Position numbers and translations under genes: made by a program
The notes under the pieces: generated by a model
What the model saw: the letters and a program-made list of their open reading frames with translations, nothing else
Database searches by the model: none
Told to the model about the DNA's origin: nothing
Shown: piece after piece, positions 7,389-15,730 of the stretch
How the letters are laid out: the number at the start of each line of letters is the position of its first letter
Position numbering within the stretch: position 1 is the first letter of the stretch
Origin: Burkholderiales bacterium
GTDB lineage: Bacteria; Pseudomonadota; Gammaproteobacteria; Burkholderiales; Burkholderiaceae_E
Assembly (NCBI GenBank): GCA_029977705.1
Contig: JAPOKJ010000032.1
Location: 1 to 41,618 of the forward strand
Length of the DNA: 41,618 nucleotides
Direction of reading: 5' to 3'

Positions 7389-9536
7389 TCAGTAGGCGCG
7401 AGACGAGGTGGCTTGGTTACCCAGCACGGTCGTGGAGACACCGATCGATCCCGAGACCGGAATCGCCTGGGGCTTGGCCAGGGTGCCCGAGTTGAGCGAC
7501 GCGGTATTGAAGATGCAACTGGTCTGCGAGCCGCCAGGATTCTGCTCTGCACCGAAAATCTTTGTGCCGGTGGCATCAAAGAAGTTGACGAAGCAATTGT
7601 CCGACCGCGAGCCGTAGGCGGAGCCCTGTGTGAAATTGAACCTGAACAAGCCATCCATGACCGTGCCCGGCGCGAAGGCGGCGCTGGCGCTCTTGTAGGC
7701 GCTCAGGTCGGCGGGGGTCACACTGGTGATAGTGGCGAACAGGTTGGCTTCGTTGGCCTGCGCGAAGGCCTTGGACAGCGGCACGGCATTGGTCAGGTAG
7801 GCAAAGACGCCGACTACCGTCCCGTTGACGCCACCACTGCGCAGGCTCCAGGTATAGATGCTGCCGGGAGGCGCCGCGCTTTCGTCGATGCAGGGGGTCC
7901 CGGCAGGCGCCGAGGTGGACGTCAGGTCCTGGCAGCTTTGCAGGGCCTCGCCCTTGCCATAGAAGCCGTTGCCGCCATCGATCAGCAGGGTCGAGGAAAG
8001 ATCGCCCGGCGCCGGAACGGTGAGCGTCAAGCGGACGCCGGTCGATCCGACCGGTGAGGCGGGATTGCCGCTGTAGGTGCTCAGGCCCGGGCCGCGCACC
8101 AGGACCGTATCAACCCCCAGCCCCTCGTCGGCCAGCGCCTCCTTCTCCAGGTGAAAGGCCCATTGACGCGAGTAGCTGACCGTACCGTTGGGGGCCTGCG
8201 AGCGCGCGATGCGGGCCATCATGTGCATGTCGACATGCTGGCTTCCGGCAAAGCGCCAACCGCCCGCACAGCCAGGATAGGCGGCGCCCTTGACCATCTT
8301 CCAGTTGTTCGAACTGGCATCACCGGCAATGCCGATCTGGACCCAGGCACTGACCGGGGCACCATTGGCCAGCGTCACCGCCGAGGTGGTGCGTGCCTTG
8401 AAGACATCGATCGGCAGGAGACTGGCATTGGCCTGCAAGGTCTGCAGTTCCGTCGCCGACAGCGGCGTCATGTCGATCGGCGACAGGCCGGCCACCTGGA
8501 TGGCGAGACCGGCCGGGACCTGCGCGCTCGACAGGAAGGTGGTCAGGGCCGCCTTGTCATCGAGCTTGCCGAGGCGGAATCCCGCATCGAAGAAGTCACC
8601 GACCCGGGATACAGAGGGCGGCGTGCCATTCTTGCCCGTATACAGGGCATTGAAGCTGGCCAGGCAGGCCTTGATTTCAGGCAGCACAGAGGCGGCCGCC
8701 CCAGCAGCGGCCAACTGGGGTGCGCTGGGGGCGGTCGTGGCATGGCTTGCGCTTCCGCCAGCGCTGCCGGGCAGGGTCACCTGACCGAGCGCGGTGTTGG
8801 TCGCGATCAGGGTCACCGTGGCCTGGGCACCCAGGGCGGTGGCAGGTGCCACCAGGATCTGATCCAGCACGGCGTCCATGCCGGAGCCATCGGCCTTGAA
8901 GCTGCCGGTCAGGGGATTCAGGCCGCTGCTGTTGATCGGCTTGATCATGTCGCTGACCGCCGTCACGGCTGCTGTCAGGCGCGTGGCATTGGCGGCGTCG
9001 GACAGGGCGCTCAGGCAGGCCGGCGCAACGACATTGGCGACTGGCGCACAAAGCGCCGCCAGCGACGAGCCGGCCGGCCGGCCGGCTGCGCTGGCCACGA
9101 TCAGATCCGTCAGGGGTGTCAGGTTGACCGTCTGCCCGGCGGCGGTCGCCACCGAGTTGAGCGTCACCTGCTTGCCCGCGGCCGAACCGGTGATGCTGAG
9201 CATGAAGGGTGCCGTCATGCCTGAGACATCGACGGTGAAGGCACCATCGGCGGCCGTCGAGGCGGCTGGCGAGACCTTGCCATTGATGTCGATCGCGACG
9301 ACATTGCCCTGGATCGGCGCACCGATGGCGGCGGTTCCGGTCAAGGTGCTGGCTGCAGCAGCACCGCCCGATGAGCCCGAAGAGGACCCCGAACTGCTGC
9401 CCGATGAGGAACTGGAGGCGCTCGGGGAGGCGTTCGAGGCGCTGTCCGACGCGCTGCCTGATCCGCCGCCACCGCAACCCGGCAAGCCGAGCAGTAGTGG
9501 GCCGGCCACAGCCAGGGTGGTGATGATGGACTTCAT
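7389..9536 (-). CDS. Large surface/periplasmic lipoprotein with Ser/Gly-rich linker, function unknown
   Basis: The 715-residue protein begins with a lipoprotein signal peptide ending in LLGLPGC, with the lipidated Cys at residue 21. A low-complexity Gly/Ser/Ala tether follows to about residue 60. The next segment, around 62-180, reads like a beta-sandwich carboxypeptidase-regulatory-like repeat (TLTGTAAIGAPIQGNVVAID, then a helical NLTPLTDLIVASAAG part), a layout common in Burkholderiales lipoproteins. The rest contains paired cysteines and no family I can name. The adjacent dehydrogenase gene on the same strand ends 137 bases upstream, and that gap holds several inverted repeats. Outer-membrane or surface location is inferred from the lipobox and long tether. 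No enzymatic motif was recognised. Confidence 0.75.
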   Translation of the reverse strand: MKSIITTLAVAGPLLLGLPGCGGGGSGSASDSASNASPSASSSSSGSSSGSSSGSSGGAAAASTLTGTAAIGAPIQGNVVAIDINGKVSPAASTAADGAFTVDVSGMTAPFMLSITGSAAGKQVTLNSVATAAGQTVNLTPLTDLIVASAAGRPAGSSLAALCAPVANVVAPACLSALSDAANATRLTAAVTAVSDMIKPINSSGLNPLTGSFKADGSGMDAVLDQILVAPATALGAQATVTLIATNTALGQVTLPGSAGGSASHATTAPSAPQLAAAGAAASVLPEIKACLASFNALYTGKNGTPPSVSRVGDFFDAGFRLGKLDDKAALTTFLSSAQVPAGLAIQVAGLSPIDMTPLSATELQTLQANASLLPIDVFKARTTSAVTLANGAPVSAWVQIGIAGDASSNNWKMVKGAAYPGCAGGWRFAGSQHVDMHMMARIARSQAPNGTVSYSRQWAFHLEKEALADEGLGVDTVLVRGPGLSTYSGNPASPVGSTGVRLTLTVPAPGDLSSTLLIDGGNGFYGKGEALQSCQDLTSTSAPAGTPCIDESAAPPGSIYTWSLRSGGVNGTVVGVFAYLTNAVPLSKAFAQANEANLFATITSVTPADLSAYKSASAAFAPGTVMDGLFRFNFTQGSAYGSRSDNCFVNFFDATGTKIFGAEQNPGGSQTSCIFNTASLNSGTLAKPQAIPVSGSIGVSTTVLGNQATSSRAY

Positions 9537-9673
9537 GGGGTCTCCGACGTTGGCATGCGCGAAAGAGCGCTTGCGGATGCAAGGCCCTGCGCATGGCGGA
9601 GTCTCCCGTCTCGTGGCCGGCGGCGCATCCCCTCGTTTGAGGAGACGGTGTGGCCATCGCCCCTTGGGCGACT
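9537..9673 (-). promoter_or_regulatory. Structured leader candidate upstream of the lipoprotein gene
   Basis: This gap contains nested and overlapping inverted repeats. CCGTCTC (9606-9612) pairs with GAGACGG (9642-9648), and inside it CCTC (9631-9634) pairs with GAGG (9639-9642) around a GTTT loop. GGATGC (9575-9580) can pair alternatively with GCATCC (9625-9630). On the minus strand the motif GGAGAC recurs, the last copy close to the start codon. Mutually exclusive pairings suggest a regulatory leader, but I could not match it to a named riboswitch class. Confidence 0.25.
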
Positions 9674-10837
9674 TCAGCGGCCGGCGCTGCCTGATCGGGC
9701 CAGGGAAGGTCCGCGCATCACCGCACAGATGCGCTCGAGCAGCATCTCGGTGGAGCCGTCCACGAAGCCTGCCACCCGCGCGCCGATCAGGTGGCGTGCA
9801 AACGGGTAGTGCTCGCGCAGCCCTTCGGCCCCCATCGCCTGGGCCAGCACCGGCAACTGCCGGTCTGCCATGCGGGTGGCCAGCAGCTTGGCCTGGGCGG
9901 CCACCAGTTGCGCATCCTCCTTGCGGTCGATCATCTCGGCGGCCTGGTCCACCATCAGGCGGCAGGCGGCCAGTTCGGCGCTGGCCTCGGCCAGGCGCCA
10001 GCGCCAGCCCTGATGATCGGCCAGCGGCTTGCCGAAGCTCTTGCGCTGCTCGCCAAATTCGCTGACCACGCGCAGCGCCTCGCCGACCATGCCGCAACTC
10101 ATCGCAGCGATATAGGTGCGCGCACCGTTGATCGATCCCATCGCCGACTTGAAGGCCTGCCCGATCGGCTGGATCATCTCCTCATCGCGGGCGATATAGC
10201 CCTCGAGACGAAAGCCGCCGGTGCCGATGGTATGTTGCCCGCCCAAGGCAAAGGCCGGTTCGCGGATGAAGCCCTCGCGACGACCATCGATGACGAAGCC
10301 GGCAATCCCCTTGCCGGCGCTGCCCGGTTCGGTCTGGGCATACATCACCACCACATCGGCCAGCGCCGCATTGGAGATCCAGGCCTTGGCCCCGTCCAGA
10401 CGCCATCCGCCGGGCACGCGCCGGGCATGCATCGTGATCGCCGAAAAATCCGAGCCGGCTTGTGGCTCGGTAAGCGCGGTGCAGCCCCAGCGTCGACCCG
10501 CCATCAGATCGGGCACATAGCGCGCCGCGATCTCGGGCGGCGCATCCATCGCCAGCTTGACCGCCACATTCTGGGTGTTGATCAAGGACATGGTGAAACC
10601 GAAGTCCGCCGCGCCGAGCACATCCGCCAGCCGCGCCTTGCAATGAAAGGACATGCCCAGCCCGCCATGGGCCACCGGTACCTGCAGCCGGGTCAGGCCC
10701 AGGTCGACTGCGGCACGGAAGCCCTCATGATCGATGCGCCGCTCGCGCTCCCAGCGGGCCACATTCGGGGTGACGATGTTTCGGGCAAGGTCCTGCGCCT
10801 GATCCAGCAGGTCGCGCTCGGCATGGGTAAGGCTCAT
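9674..10837 (-). CDS. Acyl-CoA dehydrogenase family protein
   Basis: This 387-residue acyl-CoA dehydrogenase shows the usual order: an N-terminal helical domain, CTALTEPQAGSDFS, LDGAKAWISNA, and RKSFGKPLADHQGWRWRLAE in the C-terminal helices. At the MCAD-type base position the protein reads VDGSTEM, so an Asp stands where Glu is typical (YEGTxxI), and the isovaleryl-CoA dehydrogenase base position is not acidic. Activity is plausible but should be considered altered. The ATG at 10837 was chosen over an in-frame TTG at 10873 because the family N-terminus begins at SLTHAER. The gene is 63 bases downstream of the PanE-like gene and may share its transcript. The substrate is unknown. Confidence 0.86.
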   Translation of the reverse strand: MSLTHAERDLLDQAQDLARNIVTPNVARWERERRIDHEGFRAAVDLGLTRLQVPVAHGGLGMSFHCKARLADVLGAADFGFTMSLINTQNVAVKLAMDAPPEIAARYVPDLMAGRRWGCTALTEPQAGSDFSAITMHARRVPGGWRLDGAKAWISNAALADVVVMYAQTEPGSAGKGIAGFVIDGRREGFIREPAFALGGQHTIGTGGFRLEGYIARDEEMIQPIGQAFKSAMGSINGARTYIAAMSCGMVGEALRVVSEFGEQRKSFGKPLADHQGWRWRLAEASAELAACRLMVDQAAEMIDRKEDAQLVAAQAKLLATRMADRQLPVLAQAMGAEGLREHYPFARHLIGARVAGFVDGSTEMLLERICAVMRGPSLARSGSAGR

Positions 10838-10900
10838 GGTATTCAGTGAAGGTGGAGAAAAGTTTGGGAGCAAGGCGCCAGGTCTGGCCTCCTCGCCGGA

Positions 10901-11830
10901 TCAGGAGCGGCCGGAAGCGCGCCGCTGCTCATAGGCCTGCAGATGCAGCCAGCTGATCTCGTGAATGGGGGCCGCAATGCCGTGCTCGCGCGCCTTGCGC
11001 ACCATGAAGCCGACGATGTGGTCGCCCTCGATGCGGTTGCCACGTTCGATGTCCCGCAGGATCGAGGGCATGTAGGGCACACCGGTATCGGCAAACAGCT
11101 TGCGGTACTCGGCCATGAAGGCCTCGGACGGGCGATGCCCCTCGGCGGCCGCGATGTCCGCCGCAGTGTGCAGCACCCTGAGGAAGGTATCGGTTCCGCC
11201 GGGCACGCTGGCCACATCGCCGACACAGGCCCGCATCAGGCAGGTGACGGTGGCCACGGTGGACAGGTGGACCAGCTTTTCCCACATCTGCTGGCCAATG
11301 TCGGGCACGGCATTGACCTTGACACCGGCTGCGGGGAAGGCGGCCTGGATCGCCTGCACCCGCGGGGACAGGCCGCCGTCCTGCTCGCCAAAGGTGATGA
11401 TGCACCAGTCGTTGCTGTGCAGGATCCTGCCATCGGCCGTCATCGTGACCACGATCTTGGCCAGGCCACCGAGCACCTTGTCCTTGCCGAAGGCCTGGTT
11501 CAGGCGCGGCAGGTGGGACAGGCCATTGAGCAGGGGCAAGACCACCGTGTCTGGCCCGATGGCGGGCGCCACCGCCTGCATCGCAGCATCCAGGTCATAG
11601 GCCTTGCAGGTGAGCACGACGACATCGAAGGTCTCGCCGGCCGGCACCTCGGTGAAACTGCGCACCGGCCCCTGCCAGTTGCCCATCGGGCTGGTGACCG
11701 TCAGTCCCTGGGCATCGAGCAAGGCCTTGCGGGCGGGACGCAACAGGAAGGACACGTCCTGCCCGTTCTGGATCAGTCGGGCGCCGAAATAACCGCCGAT
11801 GGCACCGGCGCCGAGGAAGAGGAATTTCAT
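10901..11830 (-). CDS. 2-dehydropantoate 2-reductase family protein (PanE/ApbA-like)
   Basis: The 309-residue protein has an N-terminal NADP-binding Rossmann motif, FLGAGAIGGYFGARL, and the family's LTCKAYDL and PLLNGL segments. The C-terminal helical domain carries the catalytic Lys in MWEKLV and the SILRDIERGNRIEGD signature. PanE reduces ketopantoate to pantoate for coenzyme A synthesis. Bacteria often carry several paralogues that reduce other 2-oxo acids, and the catabolic neighbourhood here suggests such a paralogue. The gene is transcribed away from the AhpD-like gene. I therefore give the family without a symbol. Confidence 0.87.
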   Translation of the reverse strand: MKFLFLGAGAIGGYFGARLIQNGQDVSFLLRPARKALLDAQGLTVTSPMGNWQGPVRSFTEVPAGETFDVVVLTCKAYDLDAAMQAVAPAIGPDTVVLPLLNGLSHLPRLNQAFGKDKVLGGLAKIVVTMTADGRILHSNDWCIITFGEQDGGLSPRVQAIQAAFPAAGVKVNAVPDIGQQMWEKLVHLSTVATVTCLMRACVGDVASVPGGTDTFLRVLHTAADIAAAEGHRPSEAFMAEYRKLFADTGVPYMPSILRDIERGNRIEGDHIVGFMVRKAREHGIAAPIHEISWLHLQAYEQRRASGRS

Positions 11831-11999
11831 GGTGGGCCTGATACTCTCACAAGGCTGCCCTGATCGAGCCTCTGCGATTCAGCCGGTGGCCGGGCACGGA
11901 CCCCTCGACGAGGCGTCGTGGTGCAGCGCAGCATCGCGCCCCCTTTCCGGGTTCCGCCCGCCTTTGTTTTCTCCCTTTCCGAGCCCTCAGGAGCCCCCG

Positions 12000-12401
12000 A
12001 TGTCCCTGCTTCCCAAACTCGATGACGACCAGGCCAGCCCGGCGGCGCGCGCCGTCTTCGATGACATCCGCCGTACCCGCAACAACGACTACATCAACGA
12101 CTTCTGGCGCGTGCTGGCCAATGATCCGCCGCATTTGGCCCAGGTCTGGGCGCAGGCCAAATCGGTGATGGCGCCCGGCGCGCTGGACCCGCTCACCAAG
12201 GAGCTGATCTACATTGCCGTGAGCATCGCCAACAACTGCAGCTACTGCATCAACACCCACACCGCCTCGGCACGGGGCAAGGGACTGAGCACCGCGCAGT
12301 ACGACGAATTCATGCGCGTCATCGCGCTGGCCAGCACCACCAACCGGCTGGCCATCGGCTATCAGATCGAGACCGACCAGAAGTATCTTGCACAGGGCTG
12401 A
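12000..12401 (+). CDS. Carboxymuconolactone decarboxylase/AhpD-like protein
   Basis: The 133-residue protein is a small all-helical CMD/AhpD-family member. The core DPLTKELIYIAVSIANNCSY is followed by CSYCINTH, the Cys-x-x-Cys-x3-His redox motif used by AhpD-type alkylhydroperoxidases. Members act in peroxide defence or unassigned redox roles, and those with the CxxC motif are not lactone decarboxylases. The ATG at 12000 is preceded by CAGGAG. The gene lies on the plus strand 153 bases before the PQQ dehydrogenase, so it may contribute to oxidative protection in that pathway, which is inference. Confidence 0.85.
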   Translation: MSLLPKLDDDQASPAARAVFDDIRRTRNNDYINDFWRVLANDPPHLAQVWAQAKSVMAPGALDPLTKELIYIAVSIANNCSYCINTHTASARGKGLSTAQYDEFMRVIALASTTNRLAIGYQIETDQKYLAQG

Positions 12402-12452
12402 GGCTGGCCGGAGGCTGACTTGCAAAAGGCCGCTCTTTGGGTTCCAATCGCA

Positions 12453-12477
12453 CTTGATATATCAGACCTATATCAAG
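12453..12477. promoter_or_regulatory. 25-bp perfect dyad, candidate operator of the PQQ dehydrogenase operon
   Basis: CTTGATATA (12453-12461) is perfectly inverted as TATATCAAG (12469-12477) around a 7-base spacer. It lies about 78 bases before the ATG of the PQQ dehydrogenase. The AT-rich stretch stands out against the GC-rich surroundings, which suits a transcription-factor site overlapping a promoter. No regulator gene is adjacent, so the binding protein is unknown. Confidence 0.5.
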
Positions 12478-12554
12478 CTTCGAAACAAAAAGATCGCCAG
12501 CGGCGCACCTTGCGTCTCCAGCGACTACCCATTACCAATGACGAGGAGTTCCAC

Positions 12555-14258
12555 ATGAAGAGAGCAGCCATGCTCAAGCGCTGGGGAGGCGTGCTGGCCG
12601 TTGCGGCAGCAAGCCTGTTCGGCAGTGGCGTCAACGCGCAAAGCGCCGCCGACCTGAAAGCCGATGCCGCCAATGGCGGTGACGTGCTTACCTACGGCAT
12701 GGGCTACAACGCCCAGCGTTTTTCACCCGCCAAGCAGATCAACGCCGGCAACGTCAAGAATCTGGTGCCGATCTGGAACGCCAGCATGGGCAGCCTGGCC
12801 AATGCCTCGACCCAGCCCCTGGTTGCCAACGGCGTGATGTACGTCGCCGTCCATGATTCGACCATGGCGATCGATGCCCTGACGGGCAAGGTCAAGTGGA
12901 AAGTCCCCGTCGAACTGCCCGCCGACGTCAACGGCTTCCTTTGCTGCGGCATTCACACCCGTGGTCTGGCCATGGCCGACGGCGTGATCTTCCGTACCAC
13001 GCTCGATGCCCAGGTCATGGCCATCAACAGCGCCGATGGCAAGACCCTGTGGAAGAGCAAGGCCGGCGACTACAAGACCGGCATCTCCATGACCCACGCC
13101 CACCTGGTGGCCAATGGTGTCGTGATCACCGGCATGTCAGGTGGCGAGTTCGGCACGCGCGGCTTCATCAAGGGCTGGGACCCCAAGTCCGGCAAGGAAC
13201 TGTGGACCCGTTACACCACCGCAGCCCCGGATGAAAAAGGCGGCGATACCTGGAAAGAGAAAGACCAGTACCTCAAGGGTGGCGCTCCGACCTGGATCAC
13301 CGGCAGCTACGATCCGGAACTGGACCTGGTGTACTGGGGTACCGGCAATGCCGGCCCCTGGAATGCCGCCTTCCGGGGTGGCGATTCCCTGTACGTCTGC
13401 TCGGTGCTGGCCATCAGCCCCAAGACCGGCGAAATCAAGTGGTTCTTCCAGTTCTCGCCGGGTGACCCGTACGACTACGACAGCGTCAACGAGCTGATCA
13501 TTGGCGATATCAAGGTCGGCGGCAAGCCGGTGAAGGCCCTCATGCAGGCCAATCGCAACGGCTTCTTCTACGTGCTCGATCGTGCCAACGGCAAGCTGCT
13601 GGCTGCCAACCAGTACGGCAAGACCGTCAACTGGGCCAGTGGCGTCGACATGAAGACCGGCCGTCCGATCGACACCGACATGACCAAGATGGTCCGTGCG
13701 ACGCTCGAGATGAAGGATCACGTCGATGTCTGGCCCAGCGTGTTCGGCACCAAGAACTGGATGCCGGCCAGCTTCAGCCCGGTCACCGGTCTGGTCTATG
13801 CCAACACCATGAACTTCGGCTGGAAGTACAAGACCGTCAAGCCTGAGTACAAGCAAGGTGCCTGGTACCTGGGCGTGGACATTGGTGGCTGGGTCGAGCC
13901 CAAGGACGGCAATCGCGGCTATCTGTCGGCGATCGATCCGGCCACCGGCAAGACCAAGTGGGAATCCCCCACCAAGGTCCCGTACTGGTCAGGTGTGGTC
14001 TCCACGGCTGGCGGCCTGGTCTTCACCGGCGCGCAAACCGGTGAGTTCATTGCCTTCGATGCCAACAACGGCAAGAAGCTGTGGCAGTTCCAGACCGGCT
14101 CCGGCATTGCCGGCCTGCCGATCGTGTGGGAGCACAAGGGCAAGCAGTATGTGACCGTCACCAGCGGTGCGGCCACGGTGTATGCCGCACTGGGCGGCGA
14201 CCCCAACCTGCCCCCGGTGGCACCGGGAAGCTCGGTGTGGACTTTCGCCCTGAAGTGA
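12555..14258 (+). CDS. PQQ-dependent alcohol dehydrogenase, predicted lanthanide-type
   Basis: The 567-residue protein is a secreted eight-bladed propeller quinoprotein of the methanol/ethanol dehydrogenase family, which oxidises an alcohol or aldehyde in the periplasm and passes electrons to cytochrome c. A signal peptide ends near residue 28 (SGVNAQS). The vicinal disulfide pair is C130-C131 in FLCCGIHTRG. Metal/PQQ ligands are recognisable: E198 in SGGEFG and N265 in WGTGNAGPWN. The catalytic aspartate is D307 in DPYDYDSVNE, and residue +2 is D309, the extra Asp that marks lanthanide-dependent XoxF, ExaF and PedH enzymes; calcium enzymes carry Ala, Ser or Thr there. No C-terminal haem domain is present. 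The ATG at 12555 has a GAGGAG site; an upstream in-frame extension is not family-like. It is cotranscribed with a cytochrome c gene 10 bases downstream. Confidence 0.9.
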   Translation: MKRAAMLKRWGGVLAVAAASLFGSGVNAQSAADLKADAANGGDVLTYGMGYNAQRFSPAKQINAGNVKNLVPIWNASMGSLANASTQPLVANGVMYVAVHDSTMAIDALTGKVKWKVPVELPADVNGFLCCGIHTRGLAMADGVIFRTTLDAQVMAINSADGKTLWKSKAGDYKTGISMTHAHLVANGVVITGMSGGEFGTRGFIKGWDPKSGKELWTRYTTAAPDEKGGDTWKEKDQYLKGGAPTWITGSYDPELDLVYWGTGNAGPWNAAFRGGDSLYVCSVLAISPKTGEIKWFFQFSPGDPYDYDSVNELIIGDIKVGGKPVKALMQANRNGFFYVLDRANGKLLAANQYGKTVNWASGVDMKTGRPIDTDMTKMVRATLEMKDHVDVWPSVFGTKNWMPASFSPVTGLVYANTMNFGWKYKTVKPEYKQGAWYLGVDIGGWVEPKDGNRGYLSAIDPATGKTKWESPTKVPYWSGVVSTAGGLVFTGAQTGEFIAFDANNGKKLWQFQTGSGIAGLPIVWEHKGKQYVTVTSGAATVYAALGGDPNLPPVAPGSSVWTFALK

Positions 14259-14268
14259 CGGAGTCTGA

Positions 14269-14625
14269 ATGATCAAGGCCGCCGTGCTGGCAACAGCACT
14301 GCTCGCGGCGCAAATCGCAGGGGCGCAAGCCCCTGCGCCTGCGTCTGAGCCCCAAAAAAACTACGATCCGGCCAAGGCCGACGAGGGCAAACGGGTCTAC
14401 ACCCAGAATTGTGCACGCTGCCATGGCCTGAACATGCGCGTGGCCAGTACCGCCTTCTTCGACCTGCGCAAGCTCAGGGCCGACGAAAAGCCGCGCTTCC
14501 TGAATTCGGTGCGCAATGGCGTTCGGGCCATGCCTGCCTGGGGCGACAACCTCAAGCCGGACGAGTACGAACTGATCTGGTCGTACATCATCACGACCAA
14601 TCTCAAGGCCGGCGCGGGCGGTTGA
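14269..14625 (+). CDS. Periplasmic class I cytochrome c, partner of the PQQ dehydrogenase
   Basis: The 118-residue protein has a signal peptide (about 1-21) and a single haem motif CARCH (C48, C51, H52). The likely axial methionine is M88 in VRAMPAWGDN. A stretch of charged residues (DLRKLRADEKPRF) lies between them. Such small cytochromes accept electrons from PQQ dehydrogenases and feed the terminal oxidase. The gene starts 10 bases after the dehydrogenase gene with a GGAG site and is followed by a strong terminator, so the two genes form a compact unit. Confidence 0.9.
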   Translation: MIKAAVLATALLAAQIAGAQAPAPASEPQKNYDPAKADEGKRVYTQNCARCHGLNMRVASTAFFDLRKLRADEKPRFLNSVRNGVRAMPAWGDNLKPDEYELIWSYIITTNLKAGAGG

Positions 14626-14647
14626 ATGTCCGCCTGTCCCGTATCGC

Positions 14648-14669
14648 AAGCCCCTTCGGGGGCTTTTTT
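14648..14669 (+). terminator. Rho-independent terminator after the cytochrome c gene
   Basis: AAGCCCC (14648-14654) pairs with GGGGCTT (14659-14665) around a TTCG tetraloop and runs into a tract of six T (14664-14669). It lies 22 bases after the cytochrome stop and ends the PQQ dehydrogenase/cytochrome transcript, although the next gene begins only 17 bases later. Confidence 0.9.
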
Positions 14670-14686
14670 CTTTCAAGGAAGCCGTC

Positions 14687-15730
14687 ATGACGACAGCCAA
14701 GGGCAGCCCCCGGGCACAGGTACTGATCAAGCGCTTTGAACACCTGAAACTGACCAAGGACAAGGCCAATCCCCGCGTCGGCCGCATCACCTTCACGCGC
14801 GGCGAGAAGTACAACGCCATCACCCGCGACACACCAGCCCAGATCCGGCGCGCGGTCGAGTTGGCCAATGCCGACACAGACATCCACGTGATCATCGTGC
14901 AGGGGGAAGGCGCCGCCTTTTGCGCTGGCTATGACATTCCGGGCGGCGCCGAGGCGCTGGCCTCCAGCCCCTGCAAGCAGGAGCATCATCCCTGGGACCC
15001 GCTCGAGGACTACAAGGTGATGCGCGGCTTCACCGACGACTTCATGTCGCTGTGGCGCTCCTACAAGCCGACCATCGCCAAGGTGCAGAAATATGCAATC
15101 GCCGGCGGCTCGGACATCGCCCTGTGCTGCGACCAGGTCATCATGGAAGAGACTGCGCGCATCGGCTACATGCCGGTGCGGGTCTGGGGTTGTCCGACCA
15201 CGGCGCACTGGGTCTACCGTCTCGGGCCGGAGCGCGCCAAGCGCCTGCTGCTTACCGGTGACCTGATCGATGGCCGCACGGCCAAGGAGTGGGGCCTGGT
15301 GATCGATGCCGTTCCCGGCAACCAACTCGATGCCACCGTCGATGCCCTGGCCGAACGCATGGCTGGCATTCCCAAGAGCCATCTGATGATGCAGAAGATG
15401 ATCGTCAATCAGGCGGTCGAGAACATGGGCCTGCTGCAAAGCCAGATGAGCGCCACCGTCTTTGATGGCATCACCCGTCACAACCCGGAAGGGCTCTGGT
15501 TTCGTCGCCACGCGCAGGTCAACGGCTTCAAGGATGCGGTGCGCTGGCGTGATTCGGGCCGACCCATCCCCCAGGGCGACGAGGCCCGTGAGATGATCGC
15601 AGCACTGGAGCAGAGTATCGCGCAAGGCAAGGCCGTGGCCAAGGCGCCGCTTTCGGTCACAAAGCCTGCAAAGCCCTCGCCGCGAACCCGCCGCTCCTCC
15701 AACCCGGCAACAACAGGCAGGCAGCGATGA
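14687..15730 (+). CDS. Crotonase-superfamily protein with basic C-terminal tail
   Basis: This 347-residue crotonase homologue is longer than the usual ~260 residues. The oxyanion-hole segments are AAFCAGYDIPGG (about 76-87) and AIAGGSDIALCCD (about 137-149). The first catalytic Glu position holds Asp (D143) and the second holds Val (V164, in YMPVRVWG), so classical hydration is not assured. After about residue 315 the protein ends in a Lys/Pro/Arg-rich tail of low complexity. Its stop overlaps the next start by 4 bases (ATGA), pairing it with a PaaY/CaiE-type protein. This recalls the caiD-caiE pair of carnitine metabolism, in which a crotonase and a CaiE-like protein are also adjacent. The substrate is not deducible. 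Confidence 0.82.
   Translation: MTTAKGSPRAQVLIKRFEHLKLTKDKANPRVGRITFTRGEKYNAITRDTPAQIRRAVELANADTDIHVIIVQGEGAAFCAGYDIPGGAEALASSPCKQEHHPWDPLEDYKVMRGFTDDFMSLWRSYKPTIAKVQKYAIAGGSDIALCCDQVIMEETARIGYMPVRVWGCPTTAHWVYRLGPERAKRLLLTGDLIDGRTAKEWGLVIDAVPGNQLDATVDALAERMAGIPKSHLMMQKMIVNQAVENMGLLQSQMSATVFDGITRHNPEGLWFRRHAQVNGFKDAVRWRDSGRPIPQGDEAREMIAALEQSIAQGKAVAKAPLSVTKPAKPSPRTRRSSNPATTGRQR

Noticed and set aside
9360-9450. Repetitive GC-rich tract as a possible tandem repeat or mobile-element end
   Set aside because: It encodes the Ser/Gly tether of the lipoprotein in frame, and codon-level low complexity explains it.
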